41,365 nucleotides of DNA from Protofrankia sp. CiT1 (GTDB lineage Bacteria; Actinomycetota; Actinomycetes; Frankiales; Frankiaceae). Numbering within the stretch: the stretch's first letter is position 1; each line of letters begins with the position of its first letter. Under the pieces are notes generated by a model that saw only the letters and a list, made by a program, of their open reading frames with translations, ran no database searches and was not told the origin of the DNA. Below, piece after piece: positions 28,297 to 36,809 of this stretch. The DNA lies in the NCBI RefSeq assembly GCF_917627385.1, contig NZ_CAKJTL010000143.1:25425-66789 (forward strand), written 5' to 3'. A program made the position numbers and the translations under genes.

Positions 28297-29306
28297 GGGG
28301 GTGGCCCGCCGCCGGGCGCGGCCGACACCGATGCCGACACCGACACCGACACCGACACCGATGCCGGCATAGCGGGCGGCGGCGAAGATGGCGCCGACCG
28401 CGCCGACCGCGCCGACCGCGCCGCCAGCGCCCGCCGGCCCGCGTCGAGGAGCAGGCCCACCTCCACCTCGGCCCCGGTGAAGAGCCGGACCTGCCCCACC
28501 GCCTGGGCCGCGAGCACGACCAGGCCGCCGGCCAACGCCGCTCCGGCGGCCTGCGCACGGGCGGCCAGCCGGGTGGGCCACGGGTGGTACAGCAGCTCGA
28601 CCAGCGCCGTCGAGGAGGGCCACGCCCGCTGGGCCAGGTCATCGGTCGCGCCGGCCGGAGTGGTCGCAAGGACGATGTCGGCGTCCGCGAGCGAACCCAG
28701 CCCGCCCGGACACGTGCGCACACCCGGACCCGACGCCCCCCACCGGTGGACCGTGACGCCAAGCCCGAGCGCGCCACCGAGGTCGACCAGGGGCGCCGCC
28801 GCCGCCGGCCGGCGGGCGACCAGGTCCACCCGGGTGGCACCGAGCTGGGCCAACGCGCCGAGGGCGGCCCGAGCGGTTCCCCCCGCACCGAGAATCAGGG
28901 GGCTGCTCGGCGCCACGCCGTCACCGAGAACCTGGGTGACGGCGTGGGCGATGCCCATGACATCGGTGTTGAACCCGGCCAGCCGCACCGGTGTGCCGGC
29001 GGCCGCGGTAGCGGCTGGGTCCTGGCGGACGACAACGGTGTTGGCCGCGCCGAGAAGCGCCGCGGTGGCATCGAGCGTGTCGAGCAGCCCCAGGACGGCC
29101 GTCTTCAGCGGCATGGTGAGCGACAGGCCCACCCAGCCCGGCTCCGTGCGCACCCGGTGGAGCGCCTGCGCCAGCGCGCCCTCGTCACACTCGACGGCCG
29201 GGTAGTCCCAGTCGAGCCCGAGCTCGGCATAAGCGGCCGCGTGCATAACCGGTGACAGCGAATGAGCGACCGGCATGCCAAGAACGGCGGCCCGCCGACG
29301 GGTCAC
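28293..29306 (-). CDS. aroE: Shikimate dehydrogenase (NADP-dependent)
   Basis: About 337 residues; the family norm is near 280. The N-terminal substrate domain has GMPVAHSLSPVMHAAAY and LSLTMPLKTAVL, with the catalytic lysine. The Rossmann motif is LGAGGTARAALGAL; LAGFNTDVMG is also present. The extra 40-50 C-terminal residues are repeat-coded (ARSARSARSA, then alternating Ser-Val) and look disordered. GTG 29306 overlaps the mltG stop (GTGA). Confidence 0.95.
   Translation of the reverse strand: MTRRRAAVLGMPVAHSLSPVMHAAAYAELGLDWDYPAVECDEGALAQALHRVRTEPGWVGLSLTMPLKTAVLGLLDTLDATAALLGAANTVVVRQDPAATAAAGTPVRLAGFNTDVMGIAHAVTQVLGDGVAPSSPLILGAGGTARAALGALAQLGATRVDLVARRPAAAAPLVDLGGALGLGVTVHRWGASGPGVRTCPGGLGSLADADIVLATTPAGATDDLAQRAWPSSTALVELLYHPWPTRLAARAQAAGAALAGGLVVLAAQAVGQVRLFTGAEVEVGLLLDAGRRALAARSARSARSAPSSPPPAMPASVSVSVSVSASVSAAPGGGPPP
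28322..28427. repeat. 6-bp and 9-bp microsatellites at the aroE 3' end
   Basis: Nine 6-bp units of CCGACA (variants CCGATG and CCGGCA) fill 28322-28375, and three 9-bp units of GCGCCGACC plus a partial fourth lie at 28392-28427. In aroE they encode Ser-Val dipeptides and Ala-Arg-Ser tripeptides. They end about 25 bp before the prepilin-peptidase start. Unit changes keep both frames. Confidence 0.9.
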
Positions 29307-30472
29307 GACCCGCCCTCGGAACGGTAGCGGGTGAGCGCCTCCTGCCACTCCTTGTCCGTGGTGGCGAAAATCGTCACATTCGACTTCGGCAGCGACACGA
29401 AGTACATCCATGGCCCCGCGGCCGGATGCAGCGCGGACTCCAGCGCCCACCTGCCGGGGTTGGCGATGGCACCGGGAGGCAGACCGGCCACCTTGCGGGT
29501 GTTGTAGGGGTTGTTGGCGTTCAGCTGCCCCTGCGTCAGCGGGCCCTCGTACTCGTCGAGCGCGTACCGGGTGGTCGAGTCGAGATCCAGGCGGCGGAAG
29601 GCACCGGAGGTGTCAGCGAGCCGGTTGTAGATGACCCGCGCGACCTTCGGCCCCTCATCGGGGTTTTTCACCTCACGCTCGATGATGGACGCGACAGTGA
29701 TGATGTCCTGCGGAGTACGGCCCAGCGCGGCCGCGCCGGCCGGGATGTCGAGCGACGCGGTCTCCGCCTTGAAGCGGTCGACGAACATCTTGACGGTGAC
29801 CGCCAGGGACGCGCCTGGCTGCAGGTCGTAGGTGAACGGGTACAGATAGCCCTCAACCCCGCTGGCATACGGCGGGAGCTGGAGCTCGCCCGGGTTCTTC
29901 ACGACGGCCTCCAGGGCCGAAAGCGGCTGGCCGGTACGGTCCGCGAGTGCCGTGAGCACCTGCCGGGTGGTCATGCCCTCGGCGATGGTGAGCCGGAACA
30001 GCGCGTGTGACCTGGCATCGAGCAGCGCGGTGAGCGCGTCGACCGCGCGCAGCCGCTGCTTGACCTTGTAGAAACCGGGCTGGATCGACCGTGAGCGCTC
30101 ATCGGCCGCGGCCGCGTTGACGAAGGCAGCCGGGGTCCGCACGACATCCGCCGACGCCAGCACCCGCGCGATATCACGGGCGGTCGACCCGGCCTGGATC
30201 TGGATGATGACCGAGCCGTCACCTGGTCCGGCGTAGTCAGCGGCCGACTCGCCCTTCGCGATGCGCCCGATCACCTTCCCCGCGCCGTAAATTCCGCCAC
30301 CGAGCATTCCGGCTACAACGACCAGGATCGCGATAAGCTTCGGAACGGCGGCAGGTCGTCGCCGGCCGGCCCGGTTGCGCCTGCCGCGGTGACGGTTGTT
30401 CGACCCGACGCCGCTGGGCGCACCGCCGTTCGGCGCGTCGCCCAGCAACTCGTCGAGATCGTCGCTGATCAC
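29303..30472 (-). CDS. mltG: Endolytic murein transglycosylase MltG
   Basis: 389 residues. Cleaves nascent peptidoglycan at the membrane. A basic cytoplasmic N-terminus is followed by one membrane anchor at about 45-63 (LIAILVVVAGMLGGGIYGAG) and a LysM-like region (IIQIQAGSTARDIARVL). The catalytic YceG domain has the essential glutamate in TVASIIEREVKNPDE, plus VARVIYNRL, YNTRKVAGLPPGAIANPG and FVSLP. GTG 30472 overlaps the ruvX stop. Confidence 0.96.
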   Translation of the reverse strand: MISDDLDELLGDAPNGGAPSGVGSNNRHRGRRNRAGRRRPAAVPKLIAILVVVAGMLGGGIYGAGKVIGRIAKGESAADYAGPGDGSVIIQIQAGSTARDIARVLASADVVRTPAAFVNAAAADERSRSIQPGFYKVKQRLRAVDALTALLDARSHALFRLTIAEGMTTRQVLTALADRTGQPLSALEAVVKNPGELQLPPYASGVEGYLYPFTYDLQPGASLAVTVKMFVDRFKAETASLDIPAGAAALGRTPQDIITVASIIEREVKNPDEGPKVARVIYNRLADTSGAFRRLDLDSTTRYALDEYEGPLTQGQLNANNPYNTRKVAGLPPGAIANPGRWALESALHPAAGPWMYFVSLPKSNVTIFATTDKEWQEALTRYRSEGGS

Positions 30473-31020
30473 GTGCTGTCCGCGGAACGGTCCGACCTCG
30501 GTCTCGCAGGGCGTTGGGGTGCGCGCATAGCGCCATCGTCCACCAATGGGCCAGCGGATGGTGGGGATATGGCGTCCGCGCTACCTCCGTCCGGAGGGGC
30601 GTCCAGCACGGACTGCAGGATCTGCACCGCTGCCTCCTGATCAACAACTCCACGACGAGCTCGGGCACGCATGCCACGTTCAGCCATCCGGCGGTGGGCC
30701 ACGACCGTGGTCATCCGCTCGTCGGCGAGCCGTACCGGGACAGGGGCCACCCGCGCCGCGAGAAGATCGGCATAGGCGCGCGCCTGGCGCGCCGCTGGCC
30801 CCTCAGCACCGGACAACCGCGCCGGCAGGCCCACGACGACCGCCACCGCCTGACGATCCCGAATAATAATTGCAAGCTCATCAAGATCGCGGTGTGTTCG
30901 GGGATCGCGCCGTAAGGTCGTCACCGGAAAGGCGAGCCTCGCGTCAGGATCACTGGCGGCGATTCCCACCCGTACGGTGCCCACGTCCACGCCCACCCAC
31001 ACGCCCGTCCGGCGGGTCAC
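30469..31020 (-). CDS. ruvX: Holliday junction resolvase-like protein RuvX (YqgF)
   Basis: 183 residues. RNase H-like fold; implicated in pre-16S rRNA end processing in Escherichia coli. Start motif VGVDVGTVRVGIA with the first catalytic aspartate; VVVGLPARLSG and RLADERMTTVVA with the second acidic site follow, and VDQEAAVQILQSVLD carries the third. The tail of about 40 residues is low complexity. GTG 31020 begins only 40 bp after DUF6167, where alaS is found in other actinobacteria. Confidence 0.93.
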   Translation of the reverse strand: MTRRTGVWVGVDVGTVRVGIAASDPDARLAFPVTTLRRDPRTHRDLDELAIIIRDRQAVAVVVGLPARLSGAEGPAARQARAYADLLAARVAPVPVRLADERMTTVVAHRRMAERGMRARARRGVVDQEAAVQILQSVLDAPPDGGSADAISPPSAGPLVDDGAMRAPQRPARPRSDRSADST

Positions 31021-31059
31021 CGGACGCCCCCGGACCTCCGGGGCTGGGGGCCGCTGAGG

Positions 31060-31326
31060 TCAGCGGAGGTGGGCATCCGGAGCGTCCGGAGAATCCGGGG
31101 CCTCCGGGGCGTCGAGGCCGTCGTCATCGCCGATCCCGAGGGCGTGGCGAAGCTCAACCTCCCGCTCCGCCATGCCCTCCTGGACGTCCGTCACGAACTC
31201 CCGCACCGACTGCGCGAAAGAACCGGCCAGGTGCTGTGGGGTGAGCGTGGACACCGCGCGGGCGGCCCGCCGGACGGTGACAACGCCGGCGGCCGCGCCA
31301 AGGGCGATGTAGAACATCCGGGGCAT
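31060..31326 (-). CDS. DUF6167 family small membrane-associated protein
   Basis: 88 residues. An N-terminal hydrophobic segment (MFYIALGAAAGVVTVRR) precedes a basic amphipathic stretch and then an acidic tail rich in Asp, Ala and Pro. It matches the small conserved gene that lies between DUF948 and alaS in Streptomyces and mycobacteria. Function unknown. It overlaps the previous gene by one base (TAATG). Confidence 0.8.
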   Translation of the reverse strand: MPRMFYIALGAAAGVVTVRRAARAVSTLTPQHLAGSFAQSVREFVTDVQEGMAEREVELRHALGIGDDDGLDAPEAPDSPDAPDAHLR

Positions 31327-31862
31327 TACGCGCTCCTGCTCTCGGCGCCAGCCACCTGCGCAGCAGCCACCCCGGTCACCTGCGCGCCGGGTATCTGGCC
31401 ACCGGTCGCGTCAGCCCGCCGGGCGGTCCGCCGGGACGCGCGGTCAGCCCTGATCTCCGCGGTCACCCGCGACTCGATGTCGGCGCGGGTCCGCTTGGCC
31501 GCCGCCCGCCGGACCCCGTAGGTGAAGGCCGCGACCCGGACGATCGGACCACCGAGCGTCGCCGCGAACAACGACGTGAGCGAGGAGATGTTCGTCGAGA
31601 TCGACTGCACATTCGCCGTGATCGCGTCGACCCGGTCAAGCTCCTTGTTCACGTGGCTGAGGGCAAGGTTCACCTCGTCCACGGTTGTGCCCGCCTGCCG
31701 AACGCGCGCGGTGCCCTCGTCGATGGCAAACCCGGTCTGGCGAACCCGCGCGGCCGCCTCGTCGAAGATCTTCCCAAGCTTGAACAACACGTAGCAGCCG
31801 AACAGGACGAGCACGGAGAACGCCCCCGCCGCGATCAGTCCCGCGATCGCACCACCGGACAT
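31326..31862 (-). CDS. DUF948 domain membrane protein
   Basis: 178 residues. One N-terminal transmembrane helix (LIAAGAFSVLVLFGCYVLF) is followed by a long amphipathic helical region with heptad character (about 30-100). The second half is basic, and the C-terminus is Ala/Gly-rich. The family is conserved in Gram-positive bacteria; its role is unknown. ATG 31862 has GGAGG-like sequence upstream. rpsD, often found between this gene and the rarA-like gene, is absent; the 107-bp gap holds no gene. Confidence 0.85.
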   Translation of the reverse strand: MSGGAIAGLIAAGAFSVLVLFGCYVLFKLGKIFDEAAARVRQTGFAIDEGTARVRQAGTTVDEVNLALSHVNKELDRVDAITANVQSISTNISSLTSLFAATLGGPIVRVAAFTYGVRRAAAKRTRADIESRVTAEIRADRASRRTARRADATGGQIPGAQVTGVAAAQVAGAESRSA

Positions 31863-31969
31863 GTGCGCTCCGCCTCCGCTGTCATGGGCCGCAACCCGGC
31901 CATAGTGTGCCTTCTGCCGTAACCCGGCCTATTTTTCGGTCGCTCCAAACCGGCGTTCCTGGAGCGACC

Positions 31970-33376
31970 CTACCGAGCGCGACCGGCTTCGTGGCCACTC
32001 GCCCCTGCCGGCTCGTCCACATCGCCGTGGGCGCCGGTCGGATGACCGGCGCCCCGCAGAGTGGCGCGCAGGAACGCCAGCCGCTGCGAGGCACGCGACT
32101 CGAACCCGTTCGCGCCCGGCTGGTAGTAGTCGCGGCCCACCAGCGGGTCAGGCGCATACTGCTGGCCGACCACGCCGCCCGGGTGGTCGTGGGGGTACCG
32201 GTAGCCGCCACCATGGCCGAGCCGGCCCGCGCCCGGGTAGTGCGCGTCGCGGAGATGGGCCGGTACGGGACCGGCACGCCCCGCCCGGACATCGGCGATG
32301 GCCGCGTCGACGGCCCGGATCACCGCGTTGGACTTCGGCGCCAGCGCAAGATGGATCACCGCCTGAGCCAGCGCGAGCCGCGCCTCAGGCAGGCCCACCA
32401 GCTCCAGGGCCTGTGCCGCCGCCACCGTCACGCCCAGCGCGCCCGGCTCAGCGAGCCCGACGTCTTCACTGGCCAGTATGATCATTCTCCGGGCGATGAA
32501 GCGAGGGTCCTCCCCCGCTTCCAGCATCCGGGCCAGATAGTGCAGGGCGGCGTCGGCGTCCCCGCCGCGGATGGACTTGATGAACGCGCTTGCCACGTCG
32601 TAGTGCTGGTCACCGGCCCGGTCATAGCGGACCGCGGCCCGATTCACGGCCTGTTCAACGGTCGCGAGATCAACGCGCGCCGGCGCATCCGCTCCGGCTG
32701 TCCCGACCACCGCGTCACCGGCGGCCTGTAACACGGTCAGGGCACGCCGGGCATCGCCGCCGGCCAGGCGCAACACATGATCAACCGCGTCGTCGTCCAA
32801 CGCCAGCCGGCCGCCGTAGCCGCGAGGGTCCGCGAGCGCCCGACTGATCAGAGTGCGGAGGTCGTCATCGGTGAGCGGCTCCAGCGTGAGCAGCAACGAC
32901 CGGGACAGCAACGGTGCCACCACCGCGAAAAACGGATTCTCGGTGGTGGCCGCGACGAGCGTGACCAGGCCGTTCTCCACCGCGGGCAGCAGCGCGTCCT
33001 GCTGGGTCCTGGTGAAACGGTGCACCTCGTCGATGAACAGCACCGTGCGGGCGCCGGAAACCGCGAGCGTGTCACGCGCCTCGTCGATCGCCGCCCGGAC
33101 ATCCTTCACACCGGCCGTGACGGCCGACAGCTCACGGAAACGACGTTGACCTGAACCCGCTATGACGTGGGCCAGGGTTGTCTTGCCGGTACCAGGCGGC
33201 CCCCACAGCAGGACCGAGGTGGTACCGCCGCCCTCCACCAGCCGCCGCAGCGGGCTGCCCGCCGCGAGCAAGTGCCGCTGCCCGACAACGTCGTCGAGCG
33301 TGCGGGGCCGCAGCCGGGCCGCGAGCGGGCCCGACGTCGCGAGGGCCCGCTCGAGCCCGGCATCGAACAGGTTCAC
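31970..33376 (-). CDS. rarA: Replication-associated recombination protein A (RarA/MgsA AAA ATPase)
   Basis: About 468 residues. Clamp-loader-like ATPase acting at stalled forks. It begins [27 protein letters not shown] and Walker [11 protein letters not shown] follow, Walker B is [10 protein letters not shown], sensor 1 is AATTENPFF, and sensor 2 is [11 protein letters not shown]. The C-terminal tetramerisation domain has [15 protein letters not shown] and [18 protein letters not shown] 33376 is chosen by homology; the frame is open 120 codons further without similarity. The gene is first in this minus-strand run. Confidence 0.95.
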   Translation of the reverse strand: MNLFDAGLERALATSGPLAARLRPRTLDDVVGQRHLLAAGSPLRRLVEGGGTTSVLLWGPPGTGKTTLAHVIAGSGQRRFRELSAVTAGVKDVRAAIDEARDTLAVSGARTVLFIDEVHRFTRTQQDALLPAVENGLVTLVAATTENPFFAVVAPLLSRSLLLTLEPLTDDDLRTLISRALADPRGYGGRLALDDDAVDHVLRLAGGDARRALTVLQAAGDAVVGTAGADAPARVDLATVEQAVNRAAVRYDRAGDQHYDVASAFIKSIRGGDADAALHYLARMLEAGEDPRFIARRMIILASEDVGLAEPGALGVTVAAAQALELVGLPEARLALAQAVIHLALAPKSNAVIRAVDAAIADVRAGRAGPVPAHLRDAHYPGAGRLGHGGGYRYPHDHPGGVVGQQYAPDPLVGRDYYQPGANGFESRASQRLAFLRATLRGAGHPTGAHGDVDEPAGASGHEAGRAR

Positions 33377-33438
33377 CGACCTACCGTATGACCGCCCGTA
33401 CGGACCTCCGGCCGCCGGTTGCTCCTGGGCCCGCGTTC

Positions 33439-34410
33439 CTACCGCCGCGTGGCATGACCGCGCCGGTGTCCCTGGCGCCCGGGGTCGCCAGCCTGGCCGA
33501 ACACGTCCGCGGTCTGGGCCCCGATGGTCAGGACCGGTGCGGCCCGGCCGGCCGGTGCAGCCGGCCCGAACGCACCCGAGCCGGCTGCCGTGCCGGGCTT
33601 CCCGCTCATGTCGGGCTTCCCGCCGAGGCTGGCCGTCTGGTCGTGGGCGTGAGCCGCGCGGGTGAAGACGTCTGTCTCGCTGACCCCGCCCAGGGCCGCG
33701 AAGATGACCAGCGCCAGGATGGAGAAGGTCAGGACGCACACGACGAGGCTCAAGGTGATCGGATCAACGCCACCACTCGGCTCGGACGCCCCGGATATGC
33801 CTGTGACCTGGGTAGCGGCCATGCCCGTGTAGTGCATCCCGCAGACGGCTGTGGCCATCACCACCGACGCGACCAACACGTGGCTGCGGCTACGTACCCG
33901 AAAGGTGATCCACAGCGCGGCCAGTGCCGCGAGCACGGCTATGACGACCGAGATCGCGACAAGCTTCGTGTCATACGTGACGGTGCCGCCGGTCCGCATC
34001 GCGGCCATGCCTGTGTAGTGCATTGCCGCGACGCCGAGACCGGCAATGAGCCCGCCGGCCCCCAGACGCGTCACGCTGTGGGGATTCGTTCCGACAAGCA
34101 CCAGGCCGATGCCCGATACCGCCACCGCGATAACGAGCGACAGCGCGGTGAGGCCTATATCGTAGGTGATGTCCATACCGTCGATGTGATATGCGACCAT
34201 ACCCATGAAATGCATCGCCCAGATCGCACCGCCACCAAGCGACAAAGCTGCCGACAGGACCCAGCGCAGCCGGGTGGCAGCCCCGCTCAGAGGAATACGT
34301 AACGCGCTGACCAGCGCGGCGAACGACCCCACCGTTGCCAACGCGACGGACACACCGACGAAAAGCAGATCATAGTCGGCCGCGTGGCGTGTTGCCGTCG
34401 TAAGATCCAT
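33439..34410 (-). CDS. MHYT domain integral membrane sensor
   Basis: 323 residues. Seven hydrophobic helices contain three MHYT motifs: MHFMGM near residue 66, MHYTGM near 130 and MHYTGM near 192. The His/Met pairs are proposed to bind copper and sense O2, CO or NO. There is no output domain; the C-terminal 80 residues are soluble and Gly/Ala/Pro-rich. ATG 34410 follows GAGGGG at 7 nt. Monocistronic; the upstream region 34411-34762 is relatively AT-rich near the start and probably carries its promoter. No other gene is seen there. Confidence 0.9.
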   Translation of the reverse strand: MDLTTATRHAADYDLLFVGVSVALATVGSFAALVSALRIPLSGAATRLRWVLSAALSLGGGAIWAMHFMGMVAYHIDGMDITYDIGLTALSLVIAVAVSGIGLVLVGTNPHSVTRLGAGGLIAGLGVAAMHYTGMAAMRTGGTVTYDTKLVAISVVIAVLAALAALWITFRVRSRSHVLVASVVMATAVCGMHYTGMAATQVTGISGASEPSGGVDPITLSLVVCVLTFSILALVIFAALGGVSETDVFTRAAHAHDQTASLGGKPDMSGKPGTAAGSGAFGPAAPAGRAAPVLTIGAQTADVFGQAGDPGRQGHRRGHATRR

Positions 34411-34762
34411 GACGTTCCCCTCGCCGAGGCTGACAAACAATTTATGTCTAGCACATCAAACTATGAACGTCATCACAGTCGGTCATGTCACAGGCGGCAG
34501 GCAACCGCCAGCGCGGCGATGTCAGATGAACAATGGACACACGCGCGTCGTGCGTTGCCACGAAAAGACACCCGGAGTCGCATGGCCACATTTTATGGCT
34601 CCAGGTGACCGGGTAGTGACAGACAAGGCCAGCGAGCTCCGTGAAACCACGGTAGTACGTACCGCGACCGCGCGCGAGAAATCCAGCCAGACCGCGGCCG
34701 GCGAGCCGGCTCCGCTCAGCACTGCCCGCGCGCCGGTCGCGGGGCGGCGAAGCCCGCCCGGC

Positions 34763-34929
34763 TAAGTGGTCGCCGCCGGAAGTTCGTCCAGGGTCTGCCG
34801 GCGCCAGACGGCGCCTCGCCTCGTTGTCGTCAGCCCCGGTAGAACACCGCTACCAGGGCCTCCTCCGCCTCACGATGCATCCGTCTGTCATCCGGCACCC
34901 CCCGAACAACTTCCGGCGGCGACCACTAA
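34763..34929. mobile_element. 161-bp MITE-like element (copy 4) with TAA target duplication
   Basis: Element 34766-34926 has perfect 19-bp terminal inverted repeats GTGGTCGCCGCCGGAAGTT, flanked by TAA at 34763-34765 and 34927-34929 within CTAAG on both sides. The interior shares CGTTGTCGTCAG (34822-34833) and CAGGGC..TCCTCCGCC (34854-34869) with the 162-bp copy at 11243, despite unrelated terminal repeats. It ends 10 bp from the stop of the next gene. Confidence 0.85.
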
Positions 34930-34939
34930 GATATGGAGG

Positions 34940-35236
34940 TCAGGAGGTATGGACCGCGCCAGAGCCGTTCGCGCTGTGCGCTCCGACCGTACCGGCGAAG
35001 GCACCGGTCGCCGGCGGGTGGCTGCCTCGGCCAGTGACACCGCCCACTGCCTGGCGGACCTTGTCAACGAGCCCGCCGGCCCGCGCTGAGACGACACCTG
35101 CCGCGCTCTGTACTTCTGGACGCTCCCGGAGCGACCGCGCCTGACGCATGATCAGGTCATAGCGTTCCCGGCCCGCACGTGCGCCCAGCAGGTAACCGAG
35201 ACCGAGACCGACAACGAAACCGGGCCTGACGTACAT
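34940..35236 (-). CDS. Short membrane-anchored protein of the YtxH-like type
   Basis: 98 residues. N-terminal glycine-rich hydrophobic segment (GFVVGLGLGYLLGARAG) followed by a basic helix RERYDLIMRQARSLRERPEVQ; the rest is Ala/Gly-rich and probably unstructured. Similar small proteins are widespread in actinobacteria and lack a known function. ATG 35236 is set by GGGAGG 4 nt upstream. A MITE lies just past its stop. Confidence 0.7.
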   Translation of the reverse strand: MYVRPGFVVGLGLGYLLGARAGRERYDLIMRQARSLRERPEVQSAAGVVSARAGGLVDKVRQAVGGVTGRGSHPPATGAFAGTVGAHSANGSGAVHTS

Positions 35237-35588
35237 GGTGCCTCCCGCTGGTTCCAAGGGCCTGAAAAGATGCGGAAGCAGCATGATCGCACCTCCCGCG
35301 GCCAGGTGGGCTGGCGGGGCCTCCCGCGCCGCGACAACGGCGTGACCATGTCTCCTTCGGCCGGGTGGACGCCGCTGGACCGCCGCTGCCGCTGGCGCTG
35401 CCGCTGCCGGACGCTGGGCCTGTTGCCTTGCTGCCGCTGCCCGCCGGCCAGCGCCCGGTGGGCAGCGCCCCGTGGGTGGCGGTCTGCCCCGGCCTGCCTG
35501 GGGATTACTACCCCGCCGAACGGCCCGCTCGAACCTCAGGTACCCTTGCCAAGTCAGGTGCTCAGGATCCTGGTCCGAGGCATCGCGG
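35237..35588. other. Intergenic region ahead of tRNA-Asn
   Basis: 352 bp with no convincing gene. A proline-rich frame from GTG 35365 runs through the tRNA and has no family similarity. The stretch contains CTGCCGCTG-type repeats at 35384-35445. It should hold the tRNA promoter, but no clear hexamers are seen. Confidence 0.4.
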
Positions 35589-35661
35589 TCCCGCGTAGCT
35601 CAATTGGCAGAGCGTCCGGCTGTTAACCGGCAGGTTACAGGTTCGAGTCCTGTCGCGGGAG
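35589..35661 (+). tRNA. tRNA-Asn (anticodon GTT)
   Basis: Complete cloverleaf. Acceptor stem TCCCGCG (35589-35595) pairs with CGCGGGA (35654-35660); D arm GCTC...GAGC; anticodon stem CCGG/CCGG with loop CTGTTAA and anticodon GTT at 35622-35624; T arm ACAGG TTCGAGT CCTGT; discriminator G. The 3' CCA is not encoded. No integrase is next to this tRNA. Confidence 0.95.
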
Positions 35662-35920
35662 CAGAACCCCAGGTCAGGGCCTTCGTCTTCACTGCAAAAA
35701 GATTTTAGATCAACATCTGGACGATGGCCAGGCCATCGGCGCACAGCGGTCGCGGGACGCTTCGCCGTCACCGGCGCAGCGGTGGTCCGGCGGGAATTTC
35801 TGACCATGAAAGTCCATCCGCGCTCGCGGTCGACACGCTCACGGACATGGTCGACAAGAACGCCGGGAAACCTGTTCCGCCGCCGATGCTTGCGAGGACC
35901 CCGGCTGTATGGCTGGGCGC

Positions 35921-36169
35921 TCATCGACATGGCCGGGCACTCATCGAGACCACGATGCTGCCACTGTCGCCGTAGTACTGGCGCAAAGCAAACGCCAGGG
36001 GGATAATCCTGTCAGTACCGTCGGCCGCGGCAGGCCAGAAGCCGGTGCGGCCAGATGCGGACAGTTCAATGAACAGTTCCCAGCTGACAGGCAGCGGGAC
36101 GCCGAGAATCGGGAAGGAAACACCATAACGGGCAACACGTGCCGCATGCGGCGCATCGCGGTCAGCCAT
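35921..36169 (-). CDS. Small hypothetical protein, possibly truncated
   Basis: 82 residues. ATG 36169 has GGAAAG 7 nt upstream, and codon use resembles real genes here. Segments such as FPILGVPLPVSWELFIE and IIPLAFALRQYYGDSG look like a folded protein, but no family is recognised. It diverges from the DUF1353 gene with a 52-bp AT-richer gap. The stretch 35662-35920 next to the tRNA shows no gene. Confidence 0.4.
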   Translation of the reverse strand: MADRDAPHAARVARYGVSFPILGVPLPVSWELFIELSASGRTGFWPAAADGTDRIIPLAFALRQYYGDSGSIVVSMSARPCR

Positions 36170-36221
36170 GCCGCCACTTTCCGTTATTAATCAGGCGCTT
36201 TCGGGTAAAAACGGGGGAGCC

Positions 36222-36809
36222 ATGCCATTTGTCAGCTACGGTGTTGTCGTCGAAGAGCTCGACGAGGTGCGTTGGCGGCTCCTGAAAGCAGTCGTCTATC
36301 AGGGCAACAAGCAGCTGTTCACCGTGGAGAAGGGGTTCGTAACCGACTTTGCGTCGGTACCACAGATCTTCACCTGGCTCATACCCAGATATGGACGTTA
36401 CACCAAGGCTGCCATCCTGCATGACTGGCTCTGGGAACTGGCCGACCGTGGCGGCATTGAGCGTGCCGACGCGGACGGGATCTTCCGGCGCGCCATGCGT
36501 GAACTAAACGTGCCCTTCTTACGGCGGTGGCTCATGTGGGGGGCGGTCAGGCTCGCAGCCACCCGCAAGTCAGGACTTTCCACCCTGTGGCGCCCCGGCT
36601 TCAGCCAGCTAGCCGCATTTATCGCCGTCCTTGTTCCTGGCTTGCTTTTTATCTTCATTCCCGGTCTCATCGTCCTGGCCGCGCTCGGCGTCTTTTACCT
36701 CGCCGAATCCATCATCTTTGTCATACTAAAGATCAACAACAGCTGGCGGGCAGCAGAAGAACCAGCAAAAAAGATCAATCGCCCGTCATTTCCGTGGACG
36801 TCGTCATAG
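36222..36809 (+). CDS. DUF1353 domain protein with C-terminal membrane segment
   Basis: 195 residues. The first 120 residues fit DUF1353, a family frequent in phages and bacterial genomes: FVTDFASVPQIFTWLIP and KAAILHDWLWELADRGG are its two conserved blocks. A hydrophobic stretch follows (LAAFIAVLVPGLLFIFIPGLIVLAALGVFYLAESIIFVIL, about residues 138-177), giving two likely helices. Function unknown. ATG 36222 with GGGGGAG just upstream is preferred over a start at 36168. Base composition is lower in GC than neighbours, a possible sign of transfer. It converges with the next gene, overlapping by 6 bp. Confidence 0.7.
   Translation: MPFVSYGVVVEELDEVRWRLLKAVVYQGNKQLFTVEKGFVTDFASVPQIFTWLIPRYGRYTKAAILHDWLWELADRGGIERADADGIFRRAMRELNVPFLRRWLMWGAVRLAATRKSGLSTLWRPGFSQLAAFIAVLVPGLLFIFIPGLIVLAALGVFYLAESIIFVILKINNSWRAAEEPAKKINRPSFPWTSS

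Noticed and set aside
35365-35598. Proline-rich plus-strand frame before tRNA-Asn
   Set aside because: No family similarity, no ribosome site, and it runs into the tRNA.
35562-35930. Minus-strand open frame of 122 codons containing TRTCNLPVNSRTLCQLSY
   Set aside because: This is the translated antisense of tRNA-Asn, a common annotation artefact.
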